Shown in pieces: positions 1 to 9,436 of a stretch of 64,000 nt of DNA. Position 1 is the first letter of the stretch. Every line of letters starts with the position of its first letter. A model generated the notes under the pieces. The model ran no database searches and was not told where the DNA came from. It worked only from the letters and a program-made list of their open reading frames with translations. The translations under genes and the position numbers were made by a program. The stretch is from NCBI GenBank assembly GCA_947471745.1, contig CANJKZ010000011.1:1364001-1428000 (forward strand), read 5' to 3'. This DNA comes from Closterium sp. Naga37s-1 (lineage: Eukaryota > Streptophyta > Zygnematophyceae > Desmidiales > Closteriaceae).

Positions 1-435
1 CCATCATATGTTCGTGTGTTGCATGCGTGGTGTGAGCGTGTGCAAGAATTTGTGTTTGGTGTGGTTTGGATTTTCTGAGTGTGTCTGAGTGTGTGTGTGA
101 ATGTTATTTGGCTTGGGCAGATATCGGAAGTGACTTCTCTGCTCAAGAGCTTTTCGACGAACCAAGAATCATCGTGATCGAAGCAAGAACAAGAAAGGTA
201 TGATCGTTCGAAGATTTTGATTGTGATGTAGGGACTGTGGGAATATGCGGGTTGACTCAATATGGGGTACAGAATTTTGGGTGTTGGTAAATTCGTCACC
301 ATCACTGTAGATGATGCCAAGTGGTTGGGAGAAGCCAAACCAGGTTGGCAAGTGTGGCCAAGTTGGGTGAGGTGGGTGGCATGGGTTGGGCAAGTGACAA
401 ATGTCAAAGTTGGGGTGCCTATAGAGGGGGGAATT
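1..435. other. Unassigned flank left of copia element A
   Basis: No gene, RNA or repeat could be supported here. The stretch is less GC-rich than the elements, begins with a GT-rich run, and contains only short chance open frames on both strands. It ends in GAATT (431-435), the left copy of the target duplication of element A, so it is the pre-insertion sequence that continues at 8254. Confidence 0.6.
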
Positions 436-568
436 TGTCAAACTTATATCTGCTATGGTCTATTTAGGCTGTAGTGGGGTAGCTCTTAGTGGGTACAACA
501 CTTATGTGTTTCCTATATGTACCCATCTCATTTCTAGTTCATTCATTCCTTCGTCTATCATTCTCACA
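436..568 (+). repeat. 5' LTR of element A
   Basis: 133-bp LTR, TG...CA ends, very short for copia. It contains an imperfect 34-nt hairpin at 491-524 (outer arms GGGTAC/GTACCC, inner arms AACAC/GTGTT) that recurs at the same place in other LTRs of this window. Confidence 0.95.
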
Positions 569-585
569 TGGTATAGAGCTCGTTT
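569..585 (+). other. Primer-binding site of element A (initiator-Met tRNA type)
   Basis: Immediately after the LTR comes TGGTATAGAGC, one base short of TGGTATCAGAGC, the complement of the 3' end of initiator-Met tRNA used by most plant copia elements. Elements D and H/F have TGGTTTCAGAGC and K has TGGAATCAGAGC at the same place. Confidence 0.8.
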
Positions 586-2011
586 CGAGATTTTTTAAAA
601 AGGGCCCACCACTAAAATTTCTCCCCTGCCTACTTGCCGCGCGCTTCGCGCCTTCCCTTCGAGGCCCGTCACGGCCCCTGCGCCCGCCCTTAGAGCCTGC
701 GCCCGCCCCGTAAGGCCCCTTAACGCCTCGTTAGGCCCCATAAGGCCCCTTTAGGCCCCGTTTAGGGCGCGGTTTAAGGCCCTGTAAGGCCCCGTTATGC
801 CCCGTAAGGCCCCGTAAGGCCCCGTCAGGCCCCGTTCGGCCCCGTTTAAGGCCCCGTTAGGCCCCGACAGGCCCCGTTAGAGGCCCCGTACGGCCCCATC
901 AGGCCCCGTTAGAGGCCCCGTACGGCCCCGTCAGGCCCCATTTGGCCCCGTTTAAGGCCCCGTAAGGCCCGTCAGGCCCCGTTAGAGGCCCCGTCAGGCT
1001 CCTTCAGGCCCAGTTAGAGGCCCCGTAAGGCCCCGTTAGAGGCCCCGTAAGGCCCGTCAGGCCCCGTTATAGGCCCCGTCAGGCCCCGTTATAGGCCCCG
1101 TTCGGCCCCGTCAGGCCCCATTTGGCCCCGTTTCAGGCCCCGTAAGGCCCGTCAGGCCCCGTTATAGGCCCCGTATGGCCCCGTACGGCCCCGTTATAGG
1201 CCCCGTCAGGCCCCGTTATAGGCCCCGCACGGCCCCGTTATAGGCCCCGTACGGCCCCGTTATAGGCCCCGTCAGGCCCCGTTATAGGCCCCGTTCGGCC
1301 CCGGTATAGGCCTCGTCAGGCCCCGTTATAGGCCCCGTTCGGCCCAGTCAGGCCCCGTTAGAGGCCCCTTCAGGCCCAGCCGGCCCTGCTGCGGCCCTGT
1401 CGCAGCTCTTCCCCGACGCTGCCCCGGCCCTGCTCCTGAACTGCCCCGGCCCTGCTTCTGCACTGCCCCGGCCCTGCTCCTGACCTGCCCCTGAACTGCC
1501 CCGGCCCTGGCCCGGCTCTGCCCAGGCCCTGCCCCGGCCCTGCCCCGGCTCTGCCCCGGCCCTGCCCCTGAACTACCCCGGCCCTGCTTCTGCACTGCCC
1601 CGGCCCTGCTCCTAAACTGCCCCGGCTCTGCCCCGGCCCTGCCCCGGCCCTGCCCCTGAACTGCCCCGGCCCTGGCCTGGCTCTGCCCTGGCCCTGCCCC
1701 GGCCCTGCTCCTGAACTGCCCCGGCCCTGCCCCGGCCCTGCTCCTGAACTGCCCCGGCCCTGCCCCGGCCCTGCTCCTGAACTGCCCCGGCCCTGCCCCG
1801 GCCCTGCCCCGGCCCTGCTCCTGAACTGCCCCGGCCCTGCCCCGGCCCTGCTCCTGGACTGCCCCGGCCCTACCCCGGCCCTGCCCCAGCCTCTCCCCTG
1901 GTAAGAGCGCTGCGCTGCCGAGCCACACCGCCCTGCCGAGCTGCGCCGCCCTACCTAGCCTGCTTAGCCGAGTTCCACTGCTGCTGCTGCTAGCCTGCTG
2001 CTTCTCCTGTC
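586..2011 (+). repeat. GC-rich tandem-repeat leader of element A
   Basis: A 1.4-kb untranslated leader between primer site and Gag. From about 710 to 1370 it is a degenerate array of a roughly 10-bp unit of the form GGCCCCGTAA or GGCCCCGTTA. From about 1380 to 1900 it changes to CCGGCCCTGCCC units interspersed with CTCCTGAACTG. The reverse-strand open frames of Gly/Ala/Arg repeats across it are by-products of the repeat period. Homologous but differently composed leaders are found in D (reverse) and I. Confidence 0.85.
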
Positions 2012-5000
2012 ATGGCTAGTCTCAATGTTCTTACCTTTGATGCTGAGGGTCGGGCTGTTGACTTTGAGGTCTGGCTAGATGATGTGCAGCTTTTCCTACA
2101 GTGCGATAGCAAGGATGGTCTCTCACTGTTCGATCTCACTTCTGGCGCCTCTACTGCCCCTACTGCTGATGCTGACAGTACTGTTCGCTCGCAGTGGCTC
2201 ACGCGCGATGCTGCTGCTCGTCTTGCTGTGCGCAACCACCTGCCGTCTACTGAGCACGCGCACTTTAGTCAGTACAAGAGTGCTAGGGCTCTGTACGACG
2301 CTGTAGTTGCACGCTACTCCTCCCCTACCACTGCTGCCCTCAGCCGCCTCATGCTGCCGTACCTTTTTCCTGACCTTGCCGCCTTTTCCACAGTTGCTGA
2401 CCTAGTTGCTCACCTCCGCACTAGTGACGCTCGCTACCGCGCTGCCCTTCCCACTGAGTTTCTTCCCACGAACTCCCCCCCCATGTACATCACCCTTTAC
2501 TACCTAGTCACCCGCCTCCCTGACTCTCTCTCCTCAGTCAGGGATCACTTTCTCTCCCTTTGCCCTACCGAGCTGACTGTCGACTTGCTAGAGGAGCGCC
2601 TTGCTGCAGCTGAGAAGAGTATCTTAGCTGTTGGTGCTTCTCGCGGTGACCGTTGCACCCCCTTCTTTGAGGGGTGTTCCCCTGTCCCCCTTCTCCCCTC
2701 TGTTGCCTCTGCTGCTGCTGTCGACCTTGTTGGCACTGAGGAGGTCGGCGCTGCGTCTGCCCCTAGTGGGCGACGCCGCACTGGCAAGGGCAAGGGAAGC
2801 AGGGGTGGTGGTGGGGGCGGTGGAGGCAGCGGTGGAGGAGGTGGAGGAGGTGGAGGTGGTGGTGGGGGTGGTTCCGGGAGTGGGGGCGTAGGTGGCGGCA
2901 GTGGCGGCCGTGTCGGCAGTGGTGGAGGAGGTGGCGGCGGCGGCGGCGGTGGTGGAGGTAGCGGAGGAGGTGGTGCTGGTCGCGGTGCGGCCACGCAGCG
3001 TGGAGGCCTTGGTGGCAGCCAGCGTCCGCAGCAGCTGCGCACCCGTGAGACCCCGTCTGTTCAGCAGCTTCGTGAGTGGTACGCTGGAAGTGGGAGGTCT
3101 GGGGGTGCAGGTCCCTGTGCGTACGTTCTTCGCACCAGCACTCGTAGTGGGGAGGTGTGTGGTCTCCCACACACCACGCAGCGCTGCTTTGGCCGCTTGA
3201 CTGAAGCTTGGCGTACCCAGTTTCCTGACGCTGTTGAGCTTCCTCGTTGGCATGATCTGCTTCTGCAGAATGTGCCTATCTTTGATCTAGATTTTGATGC
3301 TATCCTTGCTGCCATGTATGCTCTTGCTGATATTACTGAGGGTGACTGTTACCTGCGTGTCCCGCCCGACCCGGGCACTGTGGCTGCTGCTCTAGGTGCT
3401 AGTGCGGCTGCTGCTCTAGGTGCTAGTGCGTCTGCTGCTCCAGGTGCTGGTACGTCTCCTCCCTCTGGTACTGCACCTACTGAGTCCTTTCACACCTTCA
3501 CACTTGACTCTGGTGCTTCGCGCTCTTTCTTTAGAGACAGCACCACGCTCACGCCGCTCCGTCGGCCTGTTGCGGTCTCCCTTGCTGACCCCTCCGGGGG
3601 ACCAGTCCTTGCACACTCCTCCACGGTTCTACCGTGTCCTGCGGCCCCGTCAGGCTTGCTGTCGGGACTCCACCTCCCCTCGTTCTCTACGAACTTGGTG
3701 AGTGGAGCTGACCTCCAGGACGCGTGGGTTGACCAGTTCACCCCTGGAGGTCAGCGTGTGACCCACTGCACTTGCTCTCGGACGGGCCGCCACCTGGCCA
3801 CGTACATCCGTCGGCCAGGGTCGAGTCTGTACACACTGACTACTGCGCCTCCTCCGGTCCCTGCGTCTGGTCAGGTAGCTGCGTCTAGTCAGGTGTTTGC
3901 TGCTGCGTCCAGGTCTAGTCCTGCGTCTGCCCCCTGCTCGTGTCGTCCTCTGGCGCACGAGACTCTCCTCTGGCACCACCGCCTTGGTCACCCCTCCCTG
4001 CCTCGTCTTCGAGGTATGGCCTCCCGTGCTCTTGTCTCTGGACTCCCCAGGTCCCTCCCTCCCCTTCCTCCGGGGCCTGCCCCCACCTGTGTTCCTTGTG
4101 TCGAGGGCCGGCAGCGCGCCGCTCCTCACTCCTCCTCGTTTCCTCCGACTGAGGCCCCTCTGCAGACTCTTCACATGGACGTGTGGGGCCCAGCCCGCGT
4201 TCGTGGACAGGGTCACGAGGGTTACTTCCTGCTGGTTGTTGACGACTACTCGCGTTACACCACAGTCTTCCCCTTGCGCAGCAAGGGTGAGGTCACTGAG
4301 GTGTTGATCGACTGGATCCGCGGTGCTCGTCTCCAGCTTAGTGAGAGTTTCGGCTCCGACCTTCCTGTTTTGCGTCTGCACTCAGACAGAGGCGGGGAGT
4401 TTTCCTCCGACCTTCTGAGAGCCTTCTGTCGTTTGGAGGGCATTTGCCAGACGTTCACGCTTCCGGCCTCCCCGCAGCAAAATGGGATTGCTGAGCGCCG
4501 CATTGGCATGGTCATGGATGTCGCTCGTACGTCCATGATCCATGCGGCTGCTCCCCACTTTCTGTGGCCGTTCGCGGTTCAGTACGCTGCGCATCAGATC
4601 AACCTTCAGCCTCGTGTCTCCTTGCCGGAGACCACACCTACTCTGCGGTGGACGGGGAAGGTTGGCGATGCGTCCGCGTTCCGTGTCTGGGGATCTCGAG
4701 CTTTTGTCCGCGATACTACAGCGGACAAGCTGTCCTCCCGTGCCGTTCCCTGTGTCTTCCTTGGCTTCCCTCCTGACGCACCCGGGTGGCAGTTCTACCA
4801 CCCCAGCTCGCGTCGTGTTCTGTCCTCTCAGGACGTCACGTTTGACGAGTCGGTGTCATACTACCGTCTCTTTCCCTACCGCACTGCCTCTCCCCCTCCC
4901 CCACCGCTCTTCCTTGCCTTAGGTACTCCTCAGGTAGACCCCCTCCCCCCCCAGGGTCCTGCCCCCTCAGGTGTGTCCCAGTTAGACCCTGCCGAGCCGG

Positions 5001-7891
5001 TCGAGGTAGCTGTCGACTCAGGTGCTGCTAGGGGTGCTGACCCTGCGGGTGCGGGGACTGGGGGTGCTGAGACTAGAGGTGCTGAGTCTGGGGGTGCTGA
5101 GACTGGGCGTGCTGAGCCTGGGGGTGTGGCGCCTGAGGGTACTGTGTCTGGAGGTGCTGAGCCTGCGCGTGTTGAGTCTGGAGGTGCTCTGGGTGTCCCG
5201 TCGCGGCGGGAGCCCCTCTCTCCACAGCGGCTTCGTGAGTGGTACTCTCGGCGCTGTCGGGTTGCTGCTGGAGGTGCTGCTGGTGCGGGTGCTGCTGGAG
5301 GTGCTGGCGCTGCTGGAGGTGGTGCTGGTGCTGGAGCTGCTGGAGGTGCTGCTGGTGCTGGAGCTGCTGGAGGTGCTGCTGGTGCTGGAGGTGCTACTGG
5401 AGCTACTGGAGGTGCTGGCACTGCTGGAGGTGGTGCTGGTGCTGGAGCTGCTGGAGCTGCTGGAGGTGCTGGTGCTGCTGGAGGTGGTGCTGGTGCTGGA
5501 GCTACAGGAGGTGCTGCTGGTGCTGGAGCTGCTGGAGGTGCTGCTAGGACTGGAGACCCTGAGGCTGAGGGTACCGGTTCTGTCTCTGCTGTTTATCGAG
5601 GCGCTGCGCGGCCGCGGCCGTACTACGTTCCGCTTCTTCAGTAGGTTCTTGGCTCCCCACCTTCTCCTGGTCCTCCTCCTCCTTCCCTGAGTCCACCGCC
5701 TGTCCCGTCTCAGACGCAGTTACAGCCGGCCTCTCCGCTGCCTGGTCCTTCTCCTTACTCTGGTCTGACTAGAGGTCTTACGGAGCGTCGTGAGCCTGAG
5801 TCGCGTCCTGTGCCGCCTGCGTCTCGTTCTACGTCGCCTGTCCGTTCTGTTCGCGCTGGTTGTGTTTCGCGTCCGCGTCTTCCTCCTGTCCCTGGCACTC
5901 ACTCTATGACTCTGCGTCCTGCCACTGCTCCACAGCGTGTCCCTCTGCCCTCTCCTCCTGCGCCCTCTCTTCCTGACGGTCCGGACCCGGAGTCTGACTC
6001 CCTTCGTGCTGCTAGTCCTACTGTCACGCGCTTTCTGGCCACTGCTGTCAGTGACCCCCTGTTTGAGTTCTCTGCTGCGTCTGCTCTTGTTGCTGAGCTT
6101 GTTGACTTTGCTGCAGCCTGTCGCCTAGACTACGCCGCTAGTCTTGTTGCTGAGTCTGCGTCTGTCTGTCCTCCGTCCGTCGGGGGTGAGTGTGCTCTTG
6201 GCACGGACGTCCTTGAGGACAGGCAGGAGGACCTTGAGTGCTTTGCTGCTGCTTCACCTCATCTCGTGTCCATGCTGCTTGCCCCTGAGAGAGACCCGGA
6301 TGCACTAGACATCCCGACCCCGCGCTCTTACGCAGAGGCGATAGAGGGTCCCTACTCCTCCCAGTGGCAGGCAGCCATGGACGCAGAGATGGCTTCCTAG
6401 AAGTCCATAGGCACCTACGTAGACGAGGTTCCCCCACCTGGGGCGAACATCGTCAGTGGCATGTGGATCTTCAGGGTGAAGCGGCCGCCGGGTTCTCCGC
6501 CTGCCTTCAAGGCGCGTTACGTTGCACGTGGCTTCAGTCAGCGACAGGAAGTTGACTTCTTTCAGACCTTCTCCCCTACCCCGAAGATGACCACTCTTCG
6601 GGTACTGCTGCACGTTGCTGCTCAGCGTGACTACGAGCTCCACTCGCTTGACTTCAGCACAGCCTTCCTACAGGGCAGCCTGCACGAGGAGATCTGGCTG
6701 CGCCGCCCACCTGGCTTCACTGGGTCGTTTCCTCCTGGTACCCAGTGGAGCCTCCGGCGGCCAGTCTACGTTCTCCGCCAGGCGCCCCGTGAGTGGCACG
6801 ACACGCTCCGGACGACTCTTGCTGCTCTTGGTTTTGCTCCTTCCACTGCTGACCCTTCTCTGTTTCTACGCACTGACGCTACTCTGCTGCCGTTCTACGT
6901 TCTTGTGTACGTAGACGACCTTGTCTTTGCTACTGCTGACACGGAGGCACTCGCCCACGTGAAGTCCGAGCTGCAGAAGAGACACACGTGCACAGACCTG
7001 GGTGAGCTCACAAGCTATCTTAGCTTGCGGATCACCCGGGACAGAGCACATCGCACCATTACCTTGACTCAGTCACACATGGTGCAGCAGGTCCTTCAAC
7101 GCTTCGGCTTCACCTACTCCTCGCCACAGTCCACTCCTCTGCCTACAGGTCAATCGCTCTCAGCTCCACCTTCGGACGAGTCCGTAGAGCCGAGTGGCCC
7201 GTATCCAGAGCTTGTGGGCTGCCTCATGTACCTGATGACTTGCACACGACCTGACCTCGCATACCCTCTCAGCCTTCTGGCTCGCTACGTGGCTCCCGGC
7301 AGGCACCGAAAGGTGCACTGGGATGCTGCGAAGAGGGTGTTGCGATACTTGTGCAGTACATCGGGCATGGGGCTCGTGCTTGGAGGACGGGCTCGAGTTG
7401 TCCTCACTGGTCACGCTGACGCCTCCTGGGTTGACGACTTGGCTACGCAGCGGTCGTCACAGGGATACACCTTCAGCCTTGGCTCCGGTTCTGTCTCCTG
7501 GCGGTCTACCCGCTCTTCTTCTGTTCTCAGCTCCAGTTGTGAGGCTGAGATCTACGCTGGGGCCATGGCTGCACAGGAGCTTCGCTGGCTCACCTACCTG
7601 CTGACCGACTTGGGAGAGGCGCCTCGTTCTCCTCCAGTTCTGTACGTCGACAACAAGGCCATGCTGGCCTTGTGTCAGGAGCACAGACTGGAGCACAGAA
7701 CGAAGCACATTGCTCTGCGCTACTTCCTTGCTCGAGAGTTGCAGCAGCGTGGCCAGCTTCGTCTTGCTTACGTGGCCTCTCAGGCCAACACTGCTGATGT
7801 CTTCACCAAGGCACTTCAGCCTTGTGATCATCAGCGTTTCTGTACTGTGTTAGGCCTTGTACCTACTGTGCCTCACTTGTTGACTTCTTGA
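2012..7891 (+). pseudogene. Gag-Pol coding region of element A (broken)
   Basis: Would encode the polyprotein for reverse transcription and integration. Gag starts MASLNVLTFDAEGR at 2012 and has a poly-Gly tract (about 2800-2990). It is followed by a Cys/His cluster of spacing CX13CX3HX4C near 3117-3186 instead of the usual CX2CX4HX4C. Protease shows DSGAS near 3508. Integrase has the HHRLGH/CVPC zinc site (about 3975-4105), catalytic segments MDVWGP and HSDRGGEF, and ERRIG. An Ala/Gly repeat linker fills about 5250-5560. RT has the SPTPKMTTLR region and the YVDDL active site near 6910. RNase H shows CEAEIYAG and YVDNK and ends near ADVFTKAL. There are about two breaks. Domain order is certain; activity of this copy is not expected. 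Confidence 0.95.
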
Positions 7892-8120
7892 CTCTGCTTG
7901 TACTGTACTCTATATACTTATACCTGCATGCTTACACTTGCTAGGTTGTGTTCACTGTACTGTTTACTTTCCTTCATATAACTCTGCATGTGAACTGGCC
8001 TTATGGCCCTTTGCTTGTGCTCAGACTGTGTGGTGACTTTGTGATCCACCCAGAGCTTGCTTTGCTTTTCTTGACTGGTCTTGTGACCTCTTGTTCTCCC
8101 CCACTTTGCCTATGGGGGTG
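7892..8120 (+). promoter_or_regulatory. 3' untranslated block and polypurine tract of element A
   Basis: Contains a block shared by nearly all elements in the window (…GGTGACTTTGTGATCCACCC…) and ends in CCCCCACTTTGCCTATGGGGGTG, split here as 5' arm CCCCCA (8098-8103) and 3' arm TATGGGGG (about 8111-8118). The purine-rich 3' arm directly abuts the 3' LTR and is the probable plus-strand primer; it can pair with the C-rich arm as a small hairpin. Confidence 0.8.
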
Positions 8121-8253
8121 TGTCAAACTTATATCTGCTATGGTCTATTTAGGCTGTAGTGGGGTAGCGCTTAATGGGTACAACACTTATGTGTTTCCTA
8201 TATGTACCCATCTCATTTCTAGTTCATTCATTCCTTCGTCTATCATTCTCACA
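8121..8253 (+). repeat. 3' LTR of element A
   Basis: 133 bp, about two differences from the 5' LTR, followed by the GAATT duplication at 8254-8258. Confidence 0.95.
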
Positions 8254-8258
8254 GAATT

Positions 8259-8639
8259 GTGTGGTATGGGGTTTCCTTGGTTGGGGAGTCCCTAGGGACC
8301 TTCCCTCTCGTCCTCCTCATCCCCTTCTACCTGGTTCTTGCTACTCTAACTTTCTTGTGTGAACTTGTGAGTAAATTGTGATTGAGTTAAGTTTCTATGG
8401 CAGCATACCCCTAGCGCGCCGAAATTCATAACTCAAGCTATACTCCATATTTTGATATGATTCAAACTGGGAAAGATAGCCACGGTTAACGGATACATTA
8501 TACTGGAGTTTAAGAACATTCTAACTGTGGACCTTCCGTCGACGACGTTTCTTGTGACGACGTTTCTTCTGTCCAGAATTATAGTTGACGATTTTGAGAT
8601 ATTTCGGCCCTTAATCTTCATAGACTCCATCCTTAGTCT
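8259..8639. other. Unassigned AT-richer spacer
   Basis: No coding or RNA feature is supported. A 15-bp unit GACGACGTTTCTTST is present twice in tandem around 8533-8562. The stretch continues the sequence interrupted by element A. Confidence 0.5.
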
Positions 8640-9436
8640 CTAAAACTTTGACTCATGTGGGAGCAAACAAATGGCTGCCCTATGTTGAGTGGATTGGAAG
8701 GAAGCCAAAGGTGGATATGCTTCGGGTGTTCGGATGCATGTGCATGGCGCTCGTACCTAAGCATCTTCAACCCAACAAGCTCGGTGCCAAGGCGATATGG
8801 GCTGTGCACTTGGGCATGGCTCAAAACAGCAAGGGGTGGCTTCTTTGGGACCCATTCACCAAGGATATCTTGGTGAGCAGGGACTGCAAATTCATGGAGA
8901 ACCTGATGTAGAAGGATTGGAAGGCGGAGACTGAGGCGAAGAGTTCCGGTTTGGAGGATGTGGAGCTACCTATGGACCTGAGCAGCAGCACCACCACTAC
9001 AAGGCAATCTTCCCTTGTGAATGGGGGCGAGGAGGCAAAGGATGCAGAGGAAGAAGAGGAGGAGGTGCAGCAAGTGAGCGAGCGTGCACCGACACTTCCT
9101 TCTCGCACTACGAGTGCTCCACAGATCCGAGTCACCCCGCAGTAACGGCAAGGCCTTCATGTCCCTGTACCTGAGGAGGAGGGAAGGGGCAAGAGGAGAA
9201 TCCAAGCCCCTAATAGGCTGACCTATCTTGCACCGGGAAAGCCAGCCAAGTCAGCTCTAGCCGGAGCGGCACTTATGGTTGGAGATGACGAGGAGAGTGA
9301 CTACGAGGAGTGTGCCTTCGCGTTCTTCTCTCCGGTGGAGATGCTGGGGGAACCAGCAACTCTCAAGGAAGCCTTGGAGAGTAGTGATGCTGAGGAGTGG
9401 AAGAAGGCAATGGAGAGTGAGCTGAAGCGCATTGAG
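8640..9436 (+). mobile_element. Fragment of a second Ty1/copia lineage (integrase C-terminus to RT start)
   Basis: The translation carries the copia post-integrase signature: GRKPKVDMLRVFGCMCMAL, then KLGAKAIWAVHLGMA and SKGWLLWDP. An acidic linker follows, then the RT entry motif EALESSDAEEWKKAMESELK. Composition and residues differ clearly from the A-type elements, so this is a separate, older family. Both ends are missing and it carries several breaks. It is joined at about 9437 to element B. Confidence 0.85.

Larger units (their letters stand above)
436..8253 (+). mobile_element. Ty1/copia LTR retrotransposon A, full length, broken
   Basis: Full-length copia element bounded by two 133-bp LTRs (436-568 and 8121-8253) that start TGTCAAAC and end CTCACA. 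A perfect 5-bp target duplication GAATT lies at 431-435 and 8254-8258. The order is LTR, primer-binding site, long GC-rich leader, Gag, protease, integrase, Ala/Gly linker, reverse transcriptase, RNase H, polypurine tract, LTR; integrase before RT defines Ty1/copia. The two LTRs differ at about 2 of 133 positions by eye, so the insertion is recent. The coding frame is broken in about two places, so this copy is a young fossil. Confidence 0.96.

Noticed and set aside
1326-1928. Reverse-strand open frame of GRAGAGPGQ repeats (similar ones at 21544-22146 and 43530-43862)
   Set aside because: By-product of the GC-rich leader repeats of A, D and I.
2545-3253. Reverse-strand Pro-rich frames opposite Gag (also in D, I and J)
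   Set aside because: Antisense shadow of the poly-Gly tract of Gag.
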